Shown here: in pieces, positions 42,108-51,587 of the stretch
Numbering within the stretch: position 1 is the first letter of the stretch
Layout: every line of letters begins with the position of its first letter
From: Plantibacter flavus
GTDB taxonomy: Bacteria > Actinomycetota > Actinomycetes > Actinomycetales > Microbacteriaceae
Direction: 5' to 3'
Assembly (NCBI RefSeq): GCF_900177615.1
Contig: NZ_FXAP01000001.1
Span: 998,825-1,062,824, forward strand
DNA length: 64,000 bases
The notes under the pieces: generated by a model
The model's input: the letters and a program-made list of their open reading frames with translations, nothing else
Database searches by the model: none
What the model was told of the DNA's origin: nothing
Translations under genes and position numbers: made by a program

Positions 42108-44075
42108 ATGCACAGGATCGACCGTCCACGGAGGCGACCGATCGCCGTCGGACGAGGTGCCGTCGCGGCCCTCACCCTCGGACTCCTCCTCATGCCGACG
42201 TCGCCAGCCGGTGCAGCGCCGACGGTCGCCGCCGAGGTCAGTACCGCCGAGTGCGTCACCGCGGTGCCCGGTGGTTCCCGCTGCGGCGTGTTGACGGTGC
42301 CCCTGTCGCGCGCGGTGCCGGACTCGGCGGAGGCCACCCTGCCGTACGTGCTCGTACCGGCCGCCCTCGAGACCGGGCGACCGCCGCTCGTCTACCTCGC
42401 CGGCGGGACGGCGCTCTCGACGCTCGACATCCAGCAGCTCGCGGTCGAGGGCGGGCTTGCCGCCGACCGCGACGTGGTGTTCGTCGAACGCCGGGGCGGT
42501 CGCGACGCCACACCGTCGCTCGACTGTGCGCCGGCGACCGCCGCCATCCGCGCCTCGCTCGGCGCTGATGGGGACCGTGCAACCCGCATCGCCGCGGTCG
42601 GCACGGCCGTCGCCTCCTGCACCGCGGCCTGGCAGGAGGACGGCGTCGTGCCGAGCGACTTCGGCGTCGCCCCCGCGGCGGCGGACCTCCGCGACCTCCG
42701 GGAGCAGCTGGGCTACACACGATGGACCATCCTGGCCGTGGGCTCGTCGGCCGGCGTGGCCCTCGCGGCCCCCGACGTCGATCCGGGTGGTGTCGACGGC
42801 GTCGTGCTCGACGGCCCCGACCTGGGTGCACCCGGGATCGTCTCCGCGGGCGGTGTGGCGGCCGCCCTGGCCGTCGTCCGTGCGCGCGGCATCGAGCCGC
42901 CGGGTCCCGTTCCGTCCCCGCCGGCGGCACCACAGGCCGCCGCCGCTGAGGAACCGGAGTCCGCGACCCCGGACACCGCGCGCTCCGAGGTCTCACGTTC
43001 GGCCGGGATCCTCACCGCCGCCACCGATGCGCTCGTCGCCGAACCGCACCGCACCTCCGGACCGCGGCCGATCACCCTCGGTGGCGACGCGCTCCTGGCG
43101 ATCGCCTCACACGCGTTGTCCGAACCCACCGCCCAGGCGGCACTCCCGGTGCTCCTGAGCTCGGTCGCGGACGGCGACAGCACGGTGCTGGATCCCGTGG
43201 CGAACGATGCGATCGCCCAGCTGGCCGACCCCGGTGGCATCCTCGACCGCGTGCTCGGGTGTTCGACGACCGGCTGGCCTGGGTCGATCGAACGCTCTGA
43301 CGCGGAGGTCACCGCGCCGACGCTGCTGGAGGACGTCGCGGCCGCTGCCTGCTCCTCGTTCGCCGTGGGTGCGACGCCGTCACCGGGAGCGATCGGGACG
43401 TCGGTCCTCGTGGTCGGCGCCCCGGAACAGGCCGCCGCCCTCGCCGTCCCCGTCGCCGACGGCACGGCGGACGCCCTCGTGGCGGTCTTCCCCGGGTCGG
43501 GAGCCGTCCCATCGGTCAGCAGTGGGTGCGCACGGGTCGCGATGCGCGCGTGGCTCAGTGATCCGGCGAGCTATCGGGCGGCGCTCTGCGACACCGACGA
43601 CGCGGCCGTCGCCGTCGTCGATCGTGCCGATGTCGCGGCGAGCCCGCGGTGGGCCCAGCAGACCTCGTCGGACGCCGGCGGCAGGTGGTTGCTGCTGGTG
43701 CTGCCCATCCTGTTCGGGCTCGTGGCCATCGGATGGTCCGTGGCGTGGGGTTACCGGTTGATCACCCAGGCGCTTCGGCGCCAGCCGGTCCAGGACGGTC
43801 TCCTGCTGGGGATCGCTCCGGTGTTCGGAGCGACGTGGGCGATCGGCGGAGCCGTCGTGCTCGTCCGTGCCGCTGCTTCGAGTCCGGCGATCGCTCTCGT
43901 CGGGGTGCCCGCCGCCTTGCCGTGGCTCTCCATCGCCCTCCTCGTGAGTTGCCTCGGGCTGGTGCCCGTCTGGCAAGGGGCCCACCGTGGATCGCGGCTG
44001 CGGATCGCCGCCCTCTCACTGCTGTGGGCGGCGACGGCCGGCTGGACCGCACTCTTCGTCCTCGCCTGGTGGTGA
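42108..44075 (+). CDS. Degenerate alpha/beta-hydrolase (S33-like) fused to four membrane helices
   Basis: 655 residues. A signal peptide (about 1-35) leads an extracellular domain with the outline of actinobacterial tripeptidyl-aminopeptidase-like S33 hydrolases: PPLVYLAGG, RDVVFVERRGGRDATPSLDC and the nucleophile-elbow-like LAVGSSAGVALA (about residue 215). The later acid and base regions look lost: LVVGAPEQA stands where active enzymes have LVLxGDLDxxTP, and FPGSGAVPSVSSGC replaces a G-H-G histidine motif. Four membrane helices follow (about 530-655). No close functional match recognised. It may be a catalytically dead receptor-like protein. GGGGGGG precedes the ATG. Confidence 0.6.
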   Translation: MHRIDRPRRRPIAVGRGAVAALTLGLLLMPTSPAGAAPTVAAEVSTAECVTAVPGGSRCGVLTVPLSRAVPDSAEATLPYVLVPAALETGRPPLVYLAGGTALSTLDIQQLAVEGGLAADRDVVFVERRGGRDATPSLDCAPATAAIRASLGADGDRATRIAAVGTAVASCTAAWQEDGVVPSDFGVAPAAADLRDLREQLGYTRWTILAVGSSAGVALAAPDVDPGGVDGVVLDGPDLGAPGIVSAGGVAAALAVVRARGIEPPGPVPSPPAAPQAAAAEEPESATPDTARSEVSRSAGILTAATDALVAEPHRTSGPRPITLGGDALLAIASHALSEPTAQAALPVLLSSVADGDSTVLDPVANDAIAQLADPGGILDRVLGCSTTGWPGSIERSDAEVTAPTLLEDVAAAACSSFAVGATPSPGAIGTSVLVVGAPEQAAALAVPVADGTADALVAVFPGSGAVPSVSSGCARVAMRAWLSDPASYRAALCDTDDAAVAVVDRADVAASPRWAQQTSSDAGGRWLLLVLPILFGLVAIGWSVAWGYRLITQALRRQPVQDGLLLGIAPVFGATWAIGGAVVLVRAAASSPAIALVGVPAALPWLSIALLVSCLGLVPVWQGAHRGSRLRIAALSLLWAATAGWTALFVLAWW

Positions 44076-44172
44076 GCCGTGGATCGCCCACGACCGGAGC
44101 GCGCTGATGAGCGGGAACGGGGACGGAGCCAGTAGCCTAGACACGGGCCGCCGGCCGAAGGAAGAGGGGCAG

Positions 44173-45528
44173 ATGGATAAGCAGCGCGACTTCGTTCTCC
44201 GCACGATCGAGGAGCGGGGCGTCAAGTTCGTCCGGCTGTGGTTCACCGACGTCGTCGGGACCCTCAAGTCCGTCGCGATCGCCCCGGCCGAAGTGGAAGG
44301 CGCGTTCTCCGAGGGCCTCGGCTTCGACGGGTCGGCGATCGAGGGGCTCAGCCGCTCCTACGAGTCGGACCTCCTGGCCCACCCCGATCCGACGACCTTC
44401 CAGATCCTGCCGTGGCGCGGCGAGATCGACCCGACGGCGCGCATGTTCTGCGACATCACGACGCCCGACGGCCAGCCCGCCGTCGCCGACCCGCGGAACG
44501 TCCTGAAGCGCACCCTCGCGAAGGCCGCCGACATGGGGTTCACGTTCTACACGCACCCCGAGATCGAGTTCTACCTGCTGAAGTCCTCGCAGTACGGCGT
44601 CGACGGACCGGAGCCGGTCGACTCCGCGGGCTACTTCGACAACGTCCCCGGCGGCACCGCGCACGACTTCCGTCGACGTTCCGTCCGGATGCTCGAAGAC
44701 CTCGGGATCTCCGTCGAGTTCAGCCACCACGAGGCGGGCCCCGGCCAGAACGAGATCGACCTGCGGTACGCCGACGCCCTGACGACGGCCGACAACATCA
44801 TGACCTTCCGCACCGTCGTGAAGGAGGTGGCGATCGAGCAGGGCGTCTACGCGACGTTCATGCCGAAGCCGCTCGTCCACCAGCCCGGCAGCGGCATGCA
44901 CACGCACATGTCGTTGTTCGAGGGCGACTCGAACGCCTTCTACGAGGCGGGTGCGCAATACCAGCTCTCGAAGACGGGCCGGCAGTTCATCGCCGGACTC
45001 CTGACGCACGCTCCGGAGATCACCGCGGTGACGAACCAGTTCGTGAACTCCTACAAGCGACTCTGGGGTGGCGTCGGACCGAACAAGCTGTCCGAGGCCC
45101 CGAGCTTCGTCTGCTGGGGCCACAACAACCGCTCCGCACTCGTGCGCGTGCCGCTCTACAAGCCCAACAAGGGCCAGAGTGCTCGGGTCGAGTACCGCGC
45201 CATCGACTCCGCCGCCAACCCGTACCTCGCCTTCTCGCTCATGCTCGCCGCTGGGCTGAAGGGCATCGAGGAGGGCTACGAGCTCCCGCCCGAGGCCGAG
45301 GACAACGTCTGGACGCTCTCCGACACCGAGCGTCGGGCGCTGGGATACAACGCGCTGCCCGCCAGCCTCGATCGCGCCGTCAGCCTGATGGAGGGTTCCG
45401 AACTCGTGGCGGAGACGCTCGGCGAGCAGGTGTTCAACTACGTCCTGCTGAACAAGCGACAGGAATGGCACGAGTACCGGGCCCAGGTGACCCCCTTCGA
45501 GTTGGCCAGCAACCTGGAGATGCTCTAG
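44173..45528 (+). CDS. glnA2: Glutamine synthetase, GlnA2 type
   Basis: 451 residues. GS motifs: GFDGSAIEGLSRSYESD near residue 53, YTHPEIEFYLL (Glu ligands) near 130, EAGPGQNEIDL near 192, the ATP loop KPLVHQPGSGMHTH near 236, and RVEYRAIDSAANPYLAFS near 338. It lacks the loop tyrosine that GlnE adenylylates (NVWTLSDTERR stands where GlnA has DLYELPPEE), as expected of GlnA2. Activity in M. tuberculosis GlnA2 is low and the role uncertain. It precedes glnE on the same strand, exactly as in mycobacteria. Confidence 0.9.
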   Translation: MDKQRDFVLRTIEERGVKFVRLWFTDVVGTLKSVAIAPAEVEGAFSEGLGFDGSAIEGLSRSYESDLLAHPDPTTFQILPWRGEIDPTARMFCDITTPDGQPAVADPRNVLKRTLAKAADMGFTFYTHPEIEFYLLKSSQYGVDGPEPVDSAGYFDNVPGGTAHDFRRRSVRMLEDLGISVEFSHHEAGPGQNEIDLRYADALTTADNIMTFRTVVKEVAIEQGVYATFMPKPLVHQPGSGMHTHMSLFEGDSNAFYEAGAQYQLSKTGRQFIAGLLTHAPEITAVTNQFVNSYKRLWGGVGPNKLSEAPSFVCWGHNNRSALVRVPLYKPNKGQSARVEYRAIDSAANPYLAFSLMLAAGLKGIEEGYELPPEAEDNVWTLSDTERRALGYNALPASLDRAVSLMEGSELVAETLGEQVFNYVLLNKRQEWHEYRAQVTPFELASNLEML

Positions 45529-45549
45529 ACGAGGGGACCGGTCGGTCGC

Positions 45550-48543
45550 ATGGTCCGCGAGAACATCTCCCTGAGCACGCTCGCCCGACTCGGGTTCACC
45601 GGTCTGGGTGAGGCCCGGGACCGGCTGGACGAGCTCGCCGAGCTCGTCCAGCTCGACCCGGCGTCGCTGTCGCCGTCCTTCGCCGTCGCGGCCGACCCCG
45701 ACGCCGCGCTGGTCGGTGTGCTGATGGTCGGTCGGAAGTCACCCGACGTGCTCTCAGCGCTCCTGTCGGACCAGGCCTCGGCCGAGCGACTGTTCCGACT
45801 GTTCGGCGCCTCGCAGGGGTTCATCGACTTCTTCCTCCGCCACCCCGACCAGCTGTCGGTGTTCGAGTTGCCGGTCACCCGCGTCCCGACGCTGCAGGAG
45901 GCGCGCGACGAACTGCTCGCGAGCGTCGGTGCCGAGGACGGCTTCGCCGCGATCGTCGAGGAGCCGGCCTGGGACGCGATCCGCGTGGTTTACCGACGGC
46001 TGCTCGCCGAGGTCGCCCTCTTCGACCTCTGCGCCCCGGACCCGATCGTCGTGCTCGACCGGGTCGCCAGTGCCCTCTCCGACCTCGCAGCCGGTGCATT
46101 GGAGGCCTCCATCGCCGTCGCACGCACGCAGACGAGTGGCCCGAGGGGTCCCGGCGTGTACCCGCGTGAGGAGGTCGCCGCCACCCGCTTCGCGATCATC
46201 GGCATGGGAAAGGCGGGCGCACGGGAGCTGAACTACGTCTCCGACGTCGACGTCATCTTCGTCGGTGAGGGTTCGGGCGACGGCGAGGACGGGCTCGACA
46301 ACGGGCGTGCCGTCGAGATCGCCACCCGGCTCGCGGTCCTCACCATGCGCGGTCTCGGACAGGCTGGTCTCGAGCCGAGCCTGTGGGAGGTCGATCCGAA
46401 CCTCCGTCCGGAAGGGAAGGCCGGCGCCCTCGTCCGCACGCTCGAGTCGCATCTCGTCTACTACGACCGCTGGGCGAAGAGCTGGGAGTTCCAGGCGCTC
46501 CTCAAGGCACGGGCCCTCGCCGGCGATCCCGACCTCGGTGCCCGCTACATCGAGGCGGTGCAGCCGAAGGTGTGGGGGAGTGCGTCCCGCGAGGGCTTCG
46601 TCGAATCCGTGCAGCGCATGCGCGAACGGGTCACCGAACACATCCCGGCGGAGGACGTCCACTACCAACTGAAGCTCGGCCCGGGCGGGCTCCGCGACAT
46701 CGAGTTCACGGTCCAACTGCTGCAGCTCGTCCACGGACAGCTCGACGACTCCGTGCATCAACGCGGAACCCTCGCCGCCCTCGACGGCCTGGCGACCGCC
46801 GGGTACATCGGTCGTGCCGAGGCGCAGGAGTTCGCGCACGACTACCGCCTGCTCCGCGTGCTCGAACACCGCCTGCAGCTGACGCGCCTGCAGCGCACGC
46901 ACATGATGCCGCGCGACGAGCCGTCCCTCCGATCCCTGGCCCGATCGAGCACGCTCGCGACGACCGCACAGGCGCTCGTCACGCGATGGGAGGCCACGAA
47001 GCACGGTGTCCGGCAGCTGCACGAGCGGTTGTTCTACCGGCCGCTGCTCTCGGCGGTCGCGGCCTTGCCCGAGAGTGGTCTGAGTCTGACGAGCGGTCAG
47101 GCGGAGGCGCGTCTCGCGGCGATCGGCTTCGTCGACCCCCGCGGCGCGCTCGCCCACATCGGGGCGCTCACCGCCGGCGTGTCACGGCGCGCCAACATCC
47201 AGCGGCATCTGCTGCCCGTCATGCTCGGCTGGTTCGCGGACGGCGCCGATCCCGACTACGGATTGCTCGCGTTCCGGCGGCTCAGCGAGTCCCTCGGCGA
47301 GTCCCACTGGTTCCTACGGATGCTCCGCGACTCCTCAGGCGCGGCGGAGCGGCTCACACGGGTCCTCTCGGGGTCCCGGTTCATCGGCGAGCTCATGGAC
47401 CGCATCCCCGAGTCGGCCGCTTGGCTCGCGGGCGACGAGGACCTCCTCCCACGATCGTCGTCCGCGCTCGGCGAGGAGATCGCCGCCATCCTCAGACGAC
47501 ACGACTCACCGGACACCGCGGCCGCCGCCATCCGGGCGGTACGGCGACGCGAAGTGCTCCGGCTGGCGATGTCGTCGACCGTCGGCATGCTGGACGTCCA
47601 GGGCCTCGCCGCCGGACTGACGGACGTGTCGACGGCGACGCTCGCAGGGCTCCTCGGCGCCGTCAGACGCATCGGCGGCCTCGGCGCGGACATCGAGTTC
47701 GCCATCATCGCCATGGGCCGCTACGGCGGCGCAGAGCTCGGACTCGGTTCGGACCTCGACGTCCTCTACGTGTTCCGGCCGAAGGACGGGGTCGACACCC
47801 AGGATGCACAGCGGCAGGCCGGAGCGATCACCGCAGAACTCAAGCGTCTGAGCGAGGACGCCCGGCTCCCGCTCGACCTCGACCTCGACCTCCGTCCCGA
47901 GGGGAAGAACGGTCCGCTCGTGCGCTCCCTCGACTCCTACCGGAACTACTACGCGCGCTGGTCTCTCACCTGGGAGGCGCAGGCGCTGCTCCGCGCCGCC
48001 GGGGTAGTGGGCGACACCGAGCTCATCGAGGCGTTCACCGAGGTGGCGGACACGGTTCGCTATCCAGCCGCGATCAGCGAGCAGTCCGTCCGCGAGGTCA
48101 AGCGGATCAAGGCACGTGTCGAGAACGAGCGGTTGCCGCAGGGCGCCGACCCGACGAGACACCTGAAGCTCGGGCGCGGCTCGCTCAGTGACGTCGAGTG
48201 GTTCGTCCAGCTCCTCCAGCTCGAGCACGGCGCGGCGGTGCCGTCGTTGCGAACCACCTCGACGCTTCGAGCGCTCGACGCGGCGGTGGAGGCGGATCTC
48301 GTCGACCGGGAGTCCGCCGAACGACTCCGTGAGGCCTGGATCCTCGCGTCGCGGATCCGCTCGGCCATGACGCTGTGGTTGAACAAGACGCAGGACGTCC
48401 TGCCGAGCGACCGACAACAGCTCGAAGGCGTGGCGCGACTCCTGGAGTACCCGACCGGATCGGCGAGCCTCCTGGAACAGGACTACCTCGCGGCCACCCG
48501 GCGCGCCCGGACGGTCTTCGAGCACGGCTTCTACGGCATCTGA
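45550..48543 (+). CDS. glnE: Bifunctional glutamine synthetase adenylyltransferase/deadenylylase
   Basis: 997 residues with two nucleotidyltransferase domains. The N-terminal (adenylyl-removing) domain has MGKAGARELNYVSDVDVIFV (about 218-237); the C-terminal (adenylylating) domain has MGRYGGAELGLGSDLDVLYV (about 722-741). Each is followed by a helical regulatory segment with LRPEGK (about 285 and 780). It attaches or removes AMP on the tyrosine of GlnA, the convergent gene just downstream, to tune glutamine production to nitrogen supply. It begins 21 bp after glnA2, so the two are probably one operon. Confidence 0.94.
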   Translation: MVRENISLSTLARLGFTGLGEARDRLDELAELVQLDPASLSPSFAVAADPDAALVGVLMVGRKSPDVLSALLSDQASAERLFRLFGASQGFIDFFLRHPDQLSVFELPVTRVPTLQEARDELLASVGAEDGFAAIVEEPAWDAIRVVYRRLLAEVALFDLCAPDPIVVLDRVASALSDLAAGALEASIAVARTQTSGPRGPGVYPREEVAATRFAIIGMGKAGARELNYVSDVDVIFVGEGSGDGEDGLDNGRAVEIATRLAVLTMRGLGQAGLEPSLWEVDPNLRPEGKAGALVRTLESHLVYYDRWAKSWEFQALLKARALAGDPDLGARYIEAVQPKVWGSASREGFVESVQRMRERVTEHIPAEDVHYQLKLGPGGLRDIEFTVQLLQLVHGQLDDSVHQRGTLAALDGLATAGYIGRAEAQEFAHDYRLLRVLEHRLQLTRLQRTHMMPRDEPSLRSLARSSTLATTAQALVTRWEATKHGVRQLHERLFYRPLLSAVAALPESGLSLTSGQAEARLAAIGFVDPRGALAHIGALTAGVSRRANIQRHLLPVMLGWFADGADPDYGLLAFRRLSESLGESHWFLRMLRDSSGAAERLTRVLSGSRFIGELMDRIPESAAWLAGDEDLLPRSSSALGEEIAAILRRHDSPDTAAAAIRAVRRREVLRLAMSSTVGMLDVQGLAAGLTDVSTATLAGLLGAVRRIGGLGADIEFAIIAMGRYGGAELGLGSDLDVLYVFRPKDGVDTQDAQRQAGAITAELKRLSEDARLPLDLDLDLRPEGKNGPLVRSLDSYRNYYARWSLTWEAQALLRAAGVVGDTELIEAFTEVADTVRYPAAISEQSVREVKRIKARVENERLPQGADPTRHLKLGRGSLSDVEWFVQLLQLEHGAAVPSLRTTSTLRALDAAVEADLVDRESAERLREAWILASRIRSAMTLWLNKTQDVLPSDRQQLEGVARLLEYPTGSASLLEQDYLAATRRARTVFEHGFYGI

Positions 48544-48612
48544 GCCGAGATGCGGCGAATCGTCGCTCACGGGGGCCCGGAGCGACGAACTGCCGCAACT
48601 CAGGCCGCGCAA

Positions 48613-48654
48613 CGCGAACCGCCCGCCATCCGAGCGGATGACGGGCGGTTCGCG
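48613..48654. terminator. Bidirectional terminator between glnE and glnA
   Basis: Hairpin with about 20-bp arms (CGCGAACCGCCCG and CGGGCGGTTCGCG plus an inner CATCCG/CGGATG stem, one mismatch) around an AG loop, between two convergent genes. Confidence 0.8.
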
Positions 48655-48667
48655 GTGCAGCAGGTCG

Positions 48668-50092
48668 TCAGACGCCGTAGTACAGCTCGAACTCGAACGG
48701 GTGCGGGCGCTGGGCCAGCGGCTTGATCTCGTTCTCGCGCTTGTACTGGATCCAGGTCTCGATGAGCTCCGGCGTGAAGACGTTGCCGGCGAGGAGGAAC
48801 TCGTGATCCGCCTCGAGTGCCTCGAGCGCAGCGCCGAGCGATGCGGGCACCTGCGGGATGTTCTTGGCCTCCTCGGGGGGAAGCTCGTAGAGGTCCTTGT
48901 CGACGGGCTCGTGCGGCTCGATGCGGTTCTTGATGCCGTCGAGGCCGGCCATCAGCTGAGCGGCGAACGCGAGGTACGGGTTGCCGGACGCGTCGGGCGC
49001 GCGGAACTCGATGCGCTTGGCCTTCGGGTTCGTGCCCGTGATCGGGATACGGATCGACGCCGAGCGGTTACCGGCCGAGTAGACCAGGTTGACGGGCGCC
49101 TCGAAGCCGGGGACCAGGCGGTGGTACGAGTTCACCGTCGGGTTCGTGAACGCCAGGACGGCGGGGGCGTGCTTCAGCAGGCCACCGATGTACCAGCGGG
49201 CGAGGTCGGACAGGCCGCCGTAGCCGTTCTCGTCGTAGAAGAGCGGCTTGCCGTCGCTCCACAGCGACTGGTGCGTGTGCATGCCCGAGCCGTTGTCGCC
49301 GAAGAGCGGCTTCGGCATGAACGTCGCGGTCTTGCCCCACAGCTCGGCCGTGTTCTTCACGATGTACTTGAACTTGAGGATGTCGTCCGCTGCGGCGACC
49401 ATGGTGTCGAAGCGGTAGTTGATCTCGGCCTGGCCGCCGGTGCCCACCTCGTGGTGCGCGCGCTCGAGGATGAGGCCGGCGTCGATCAGCTTGAGGCTGA
49501 TGTCGTCGCGGAGGTCGGCCTGCTTGTCGACAGGGCTGACGGGGAAGTAGCCACCCTTGTACGGCGTCTTGTTGCCGAGGTTGCCGCCCTCTTCGGCGCG
49601 GCCGGTGTTCCAGGCTCCTTCTTCGGAGTCCACCGAGTAGAAGCTCGAGTGCTGGTTCACCTCGTACCGGACGTCGTCGAAGATGTAGAACTCGGCCTCG
49701 GGGGCGAAGAACGCGGTGTCGGCGATGCCGGTCGAGGCGAGGTACTTCTCAGCCTTCTTGGCGACCTGACGCGGGTCCTTGGAGTAGATCTCGCCGTTGC
49801 GGGGGTTGTAGATGTCGAACACCATGATGAGCGTGCGCTCGGCACGGAAGGCGTCGATGTAAGCGGTGGAGACATCCGGGATGAGCTGCATGTCCGACTC
49901 GTGGATGTTGGCGAAGCCACGGATGGACGAACCATCGAAGAGCTGGCCGACGGTGAAGAACTCCTCGTCGACGGTGCTGGCCGGGATGTTGAAGTGCTGC
50001 TGCACGCCGGGAAGGTCCGTGAAGCGGATGTCGAGGAACTTGACATCGGTGTCCTTGATGAACTTGAGCACTTCGGAAGAATCACTGAACAT
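48668..50092 (-). CDS. glnA: Glutamine synthetase type I (adenylylation-regulated)
   Basis: 474 residues, the main ammonium-assimilating enzyme (glutamate + NH3 + ATP to glutamine). Motifs: [17 protein letters not shown] near 53, [15 protein letters not shown] near 128, [11 protein letters not shown] near 220, [17 protein letters not shown] near 259, and the adenylylation site [20 protein letters not shown] (Tyr about residue 404). Adenylylation by the neighbouring GlnE turns it down. ATG 50092 has GGAG 9 nt upstream and a leader of about 50 nt. A near-perfect GlnR-type box lies 73 bp upstream of the start, overlapping its -35 region. Confidence 0.95.
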   Translation of the reverse strand: MFSDSSEVLKFIKDTDVKFLDIRFTDLPGVQQHFNIPASTVDEEFFTVGQLFDGSSIRGFANIHESDMQLIPDVSTAYIDAFRAERTLIMVFDIYNPRNGEIYSKDPRQVAKKAEKYLASTGIADTAFFAPEAEFYIFDDVRYEVNQHSSFYSVDSEEGAWNTGRAEEGGNLGNKTPYKGGYFPVSPVDKQADLRDDISLKLIDAGLILERAHHEVGTGGQAEINYRFDTMVAAADDILKFKYIVKNTAELWGKTATFMPKPLFGDNGSGMHTHQSLWSDGKPLFYDENGYGGLSDLARWYIGGLLKHAPAVLAFTNPTVNSYHRLVPGFEAPVNLVYSAGNRSASIRIPITGTNPKAKRIEFRAPDASGNPYLAFAAQLMAGLDGIKNRIEPHEPVDKDLYELPPEEAKNIPQVPASLGAALEALEADHEFLLAGNVFTPELIETWIQYKRENEIKPLAQRPHPFEFELYYGV

Positions 50093-50148
50093 GTGAATGG
50101 CTCCAAATGGGGTTGGTACAGGGAGGCTGCACAGCGCAGCCATCTGTG

Positions 50149-50154
50149 AGACTA
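50149..50154 (-). promoter_or_regulatory. -10 box of glnA promoter
   Basis: Minus-strand TAGTCT, 57 nt upstream of the glnA ATG and 10 bp downstream of the GlnR-like box. Confidence 0.45.
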
Positions 50155-50164
50155 CGGGGAGGGG

Positions 50165-50202
50165 GTTACCCCGCCATGACACCCATGTTTCGTGGATGTT
50201 AC
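50165..50202 (-). promoter_or_regulatory. GlnR-type nitrogen box
   Basis: On the minus strand four pentamers are spaced by exactly 6 nt: GTAAC, GAAAC, GTCAT, GTAAC. This follows the actinobacterial GlnR layout gTnAC-n6-GaAAC repeated twice. It covers the -35 regions of both glnA (minus) and the RDD gene (plus), so GlnR could act on both. Confidence 0.75.
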
Positions 50203-50219
50203 GAGAATCCCCGCCCGAA

Positions 50220-50225
50220 TAGAAT
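50220..50225 (+). promoter_or_regulatory. -10 box of leaderless RDD gene
   Basis: TAGAAT ends 6 nt before GTG 50232. Confidence 0.6.
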
Positions 50226-50231
50226 GGCACA

Positions 50232-50663
50232 GTGCCCCACACCCCGCAGAATCCACGGACCTTCGGAGAGCTTCCTCCCAGCGCCTTCCCCGGTGAACGC
50301 CTCGGACTCCCGGAGAGCGGCGTCCGATCGGTCGCGCGGGTCGGTCGGCGGATCACCGCGCTCGTCATCGACTGGGCCCTGGCGGTCGTCCTCTCCGTCG
50401 CGTTCTTCGCCTACGACGCCACCGCGACGCTCGTGATCTTCGCCATCATGCAGTTCGTGTTCATCCCGACCATCGGCGGCAGTCTCGGTCATCGCCTGTG
50501 CGGCATGCGACTGATGCCGCTGACCGGCGGTTGGGTCGGCCTCTGGCGGCCGGCCGTGCGTACCGTGCTCCTCTGTGTACTCGTCCCCGCGCTCGTCTGG
50601 GATTCGGACCAACGCGGCTTCCACGACAAGGTCGCCGGCACGGTGCTCCTGCGGGTGCGCTGA
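50232..50663 (+). CDS. RDD-family membrane protein
   Basis: 143 residues with three membrane helices. The RDD signature is visible as [19 protein letters not shown] (about 36-54), and [12 protein letters not shown] (about 84-95) is the family's second conserved block. The function of RDD proteins is mostly unknown. GTG is the only sensible start and lies 6 nt after TAGAAT. Its promoter shares the GlnR-like box with glnA; a role linked to nitrogen is therefore possible but unproved. Confidence 0.82.
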   Translation: MPHTPQNPRTFGELPPSAFPGERLGLPESGVRSVARVGRRITALVIDWALAVVLSVAFFAYDATATLVIFAIMQFVFIPTIGGSLGHRLCGMRLMPLTGGWVGLWRPAVRTVLLCVLVPALVWDSDQRGFHDKVAGTVLLRVR

Positions 50664-50680
50664 ACGCAGCCGGAAGCGCG

Positions 50681-50712
50681 AACGGCCGCCCTCGGTCAAG
50701 AGGGCGGCCGTT
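50681..50712. terminator. Perfect bidirectional hairpin terminator
   Basis: AACGGCCGCCCTC / GAGGGCGGCCGTT, 13-bp perfect arms around a 6-nt loop, between the convergent RDD and DUF4191 genes. Confidence 0.85.
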
Positions 50713-50751
50713 GTCTCCGTACCGCGAGCTGTTCCGAGCGGTGTCGGTGGG

Positions 50752-51456
50752 TCAGCGCGCGCGCTGCGGGCGGACCCGCATCGGGTCGACGCCCTTCGGG
50801 ATGGGGAGCTGCGTACCGAACGAGGACAGACGGTTGCTGACCGCGAGCACCTCGGGGTTGGTCAAGGACTTCTTGACCTTCCGGAGGGCGCCGGAGAGCT
50901 GACGGAGCTGCACGGAGTCGGCGTCGGGGCCGACGTGGAAGACCGTGATCGGCACGTTCGGGAGGATGCGGGTGACCTTGCGCTTCTCGTCCTCGAGCAG
51001 GCGTGAGGTCCGCGATCGGGGTCCTTCGGCGATCAACGCGACGCCACCACGGCCCACGGCCCGGTAGATCGCGTCCTGGGTCTTCGGGTTCACGGCGACG
51101 GGCATCTCGCTGGTCTGCCACGAGCGCGGAGCAGCGCGGAGCACCTGGCCCACCGCGCCCGGCCGACCCTCGATCTGCGTGTAGACGACCTTGTCCGCGC
51201 GTCGGGTGAGGATGAACAGGGCCGCGAGGATACCGGCGAGCACTCCCGCGATGATCCACATGACGAGCGCGAAGATGTTGCCCGCCGAGAACAACAGCGC
51301 GACCGCGACACCGATGAGCACCGGCAGGATGAAGCCGCCGAGCATCAACCACTGTGCCGCCTTGTCGTGGCGACGGGTGAGCTGGAACACCTGCCAGAGC
51401 TGCTTGATCCGCCCTGGTTCCTTCTGCGCCGCCGGGGGCGCGTCCTTCTGAGCCAT
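50752..51456 (-). CDS. DUF4191 family membrane protein
   Basis: 234 residues. A lysine-rich N-terminal tail (RIKQLWQVFQLTRRHD) precedes two membrane helices (about 37-57 and 61-81), then a soluble domain (VVYTQIEGRPGAVGQVL, GGVALIAEGP, RILPNVPITVFHVG). The DUF4191 family is actinobacterial, commonly near lipA/lipB/glnA, with no assigned function. Start ATG 51456 lies 6 nt after minus-strand TATCCT, a leaderless pattern. Confidence 0.82.
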   Translation of the reverse strand: MAQKDAPPAAQKEPGRIKQLWQVFQLTRRHDKAAQWLMLGGFILPVLIGVAVALLFSAGNIFALVMWIIAGVLAGILAALFILTRRADKVVYTQIEGRPGAVGQVLRAAPRSWQTSEMPVAVNPKTQDAIYRAVGRGGVALIAEGPRSRTSRLLEDEKRKVTRILPNVPITVFHVGPDADSVQLRQLSGALRKVKKSLTNPEVLAVSNRLSSFGTQLPIPKGVDPMRVRPQRAR

Positions 51457-51462
51457 GCTCCC

Positions 51463-51468
51463 AGGATA
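51463..51468 (-). promoter_or_regulatory. -10 box of leaderless DUF4191 gene
   Basis: Minus-strand TATCCT ends 6 nt before ATG 51456. Confidence 0.5.
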
Positions 51469-51587
51469 GCCGGTGACGGAGGGTCCTGATGCTGCGTTCT
51501 CCTCCACAGGCCGGCGGCGCGGGGACGTTGTCCACAGCGGCGTGCGCCGACGGCGCCGGATGGGGCTCCGCGTCGGAGGATCGAGCT

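Noticed and set aside
51500-51536. Replication origin or DnaA cluster
   Set aside because: Only one TTGTCCACA (51528-51536) and a weaker CTCCACAGG occur; no AT-rich region, dnaA or dnaN gene is nearby.
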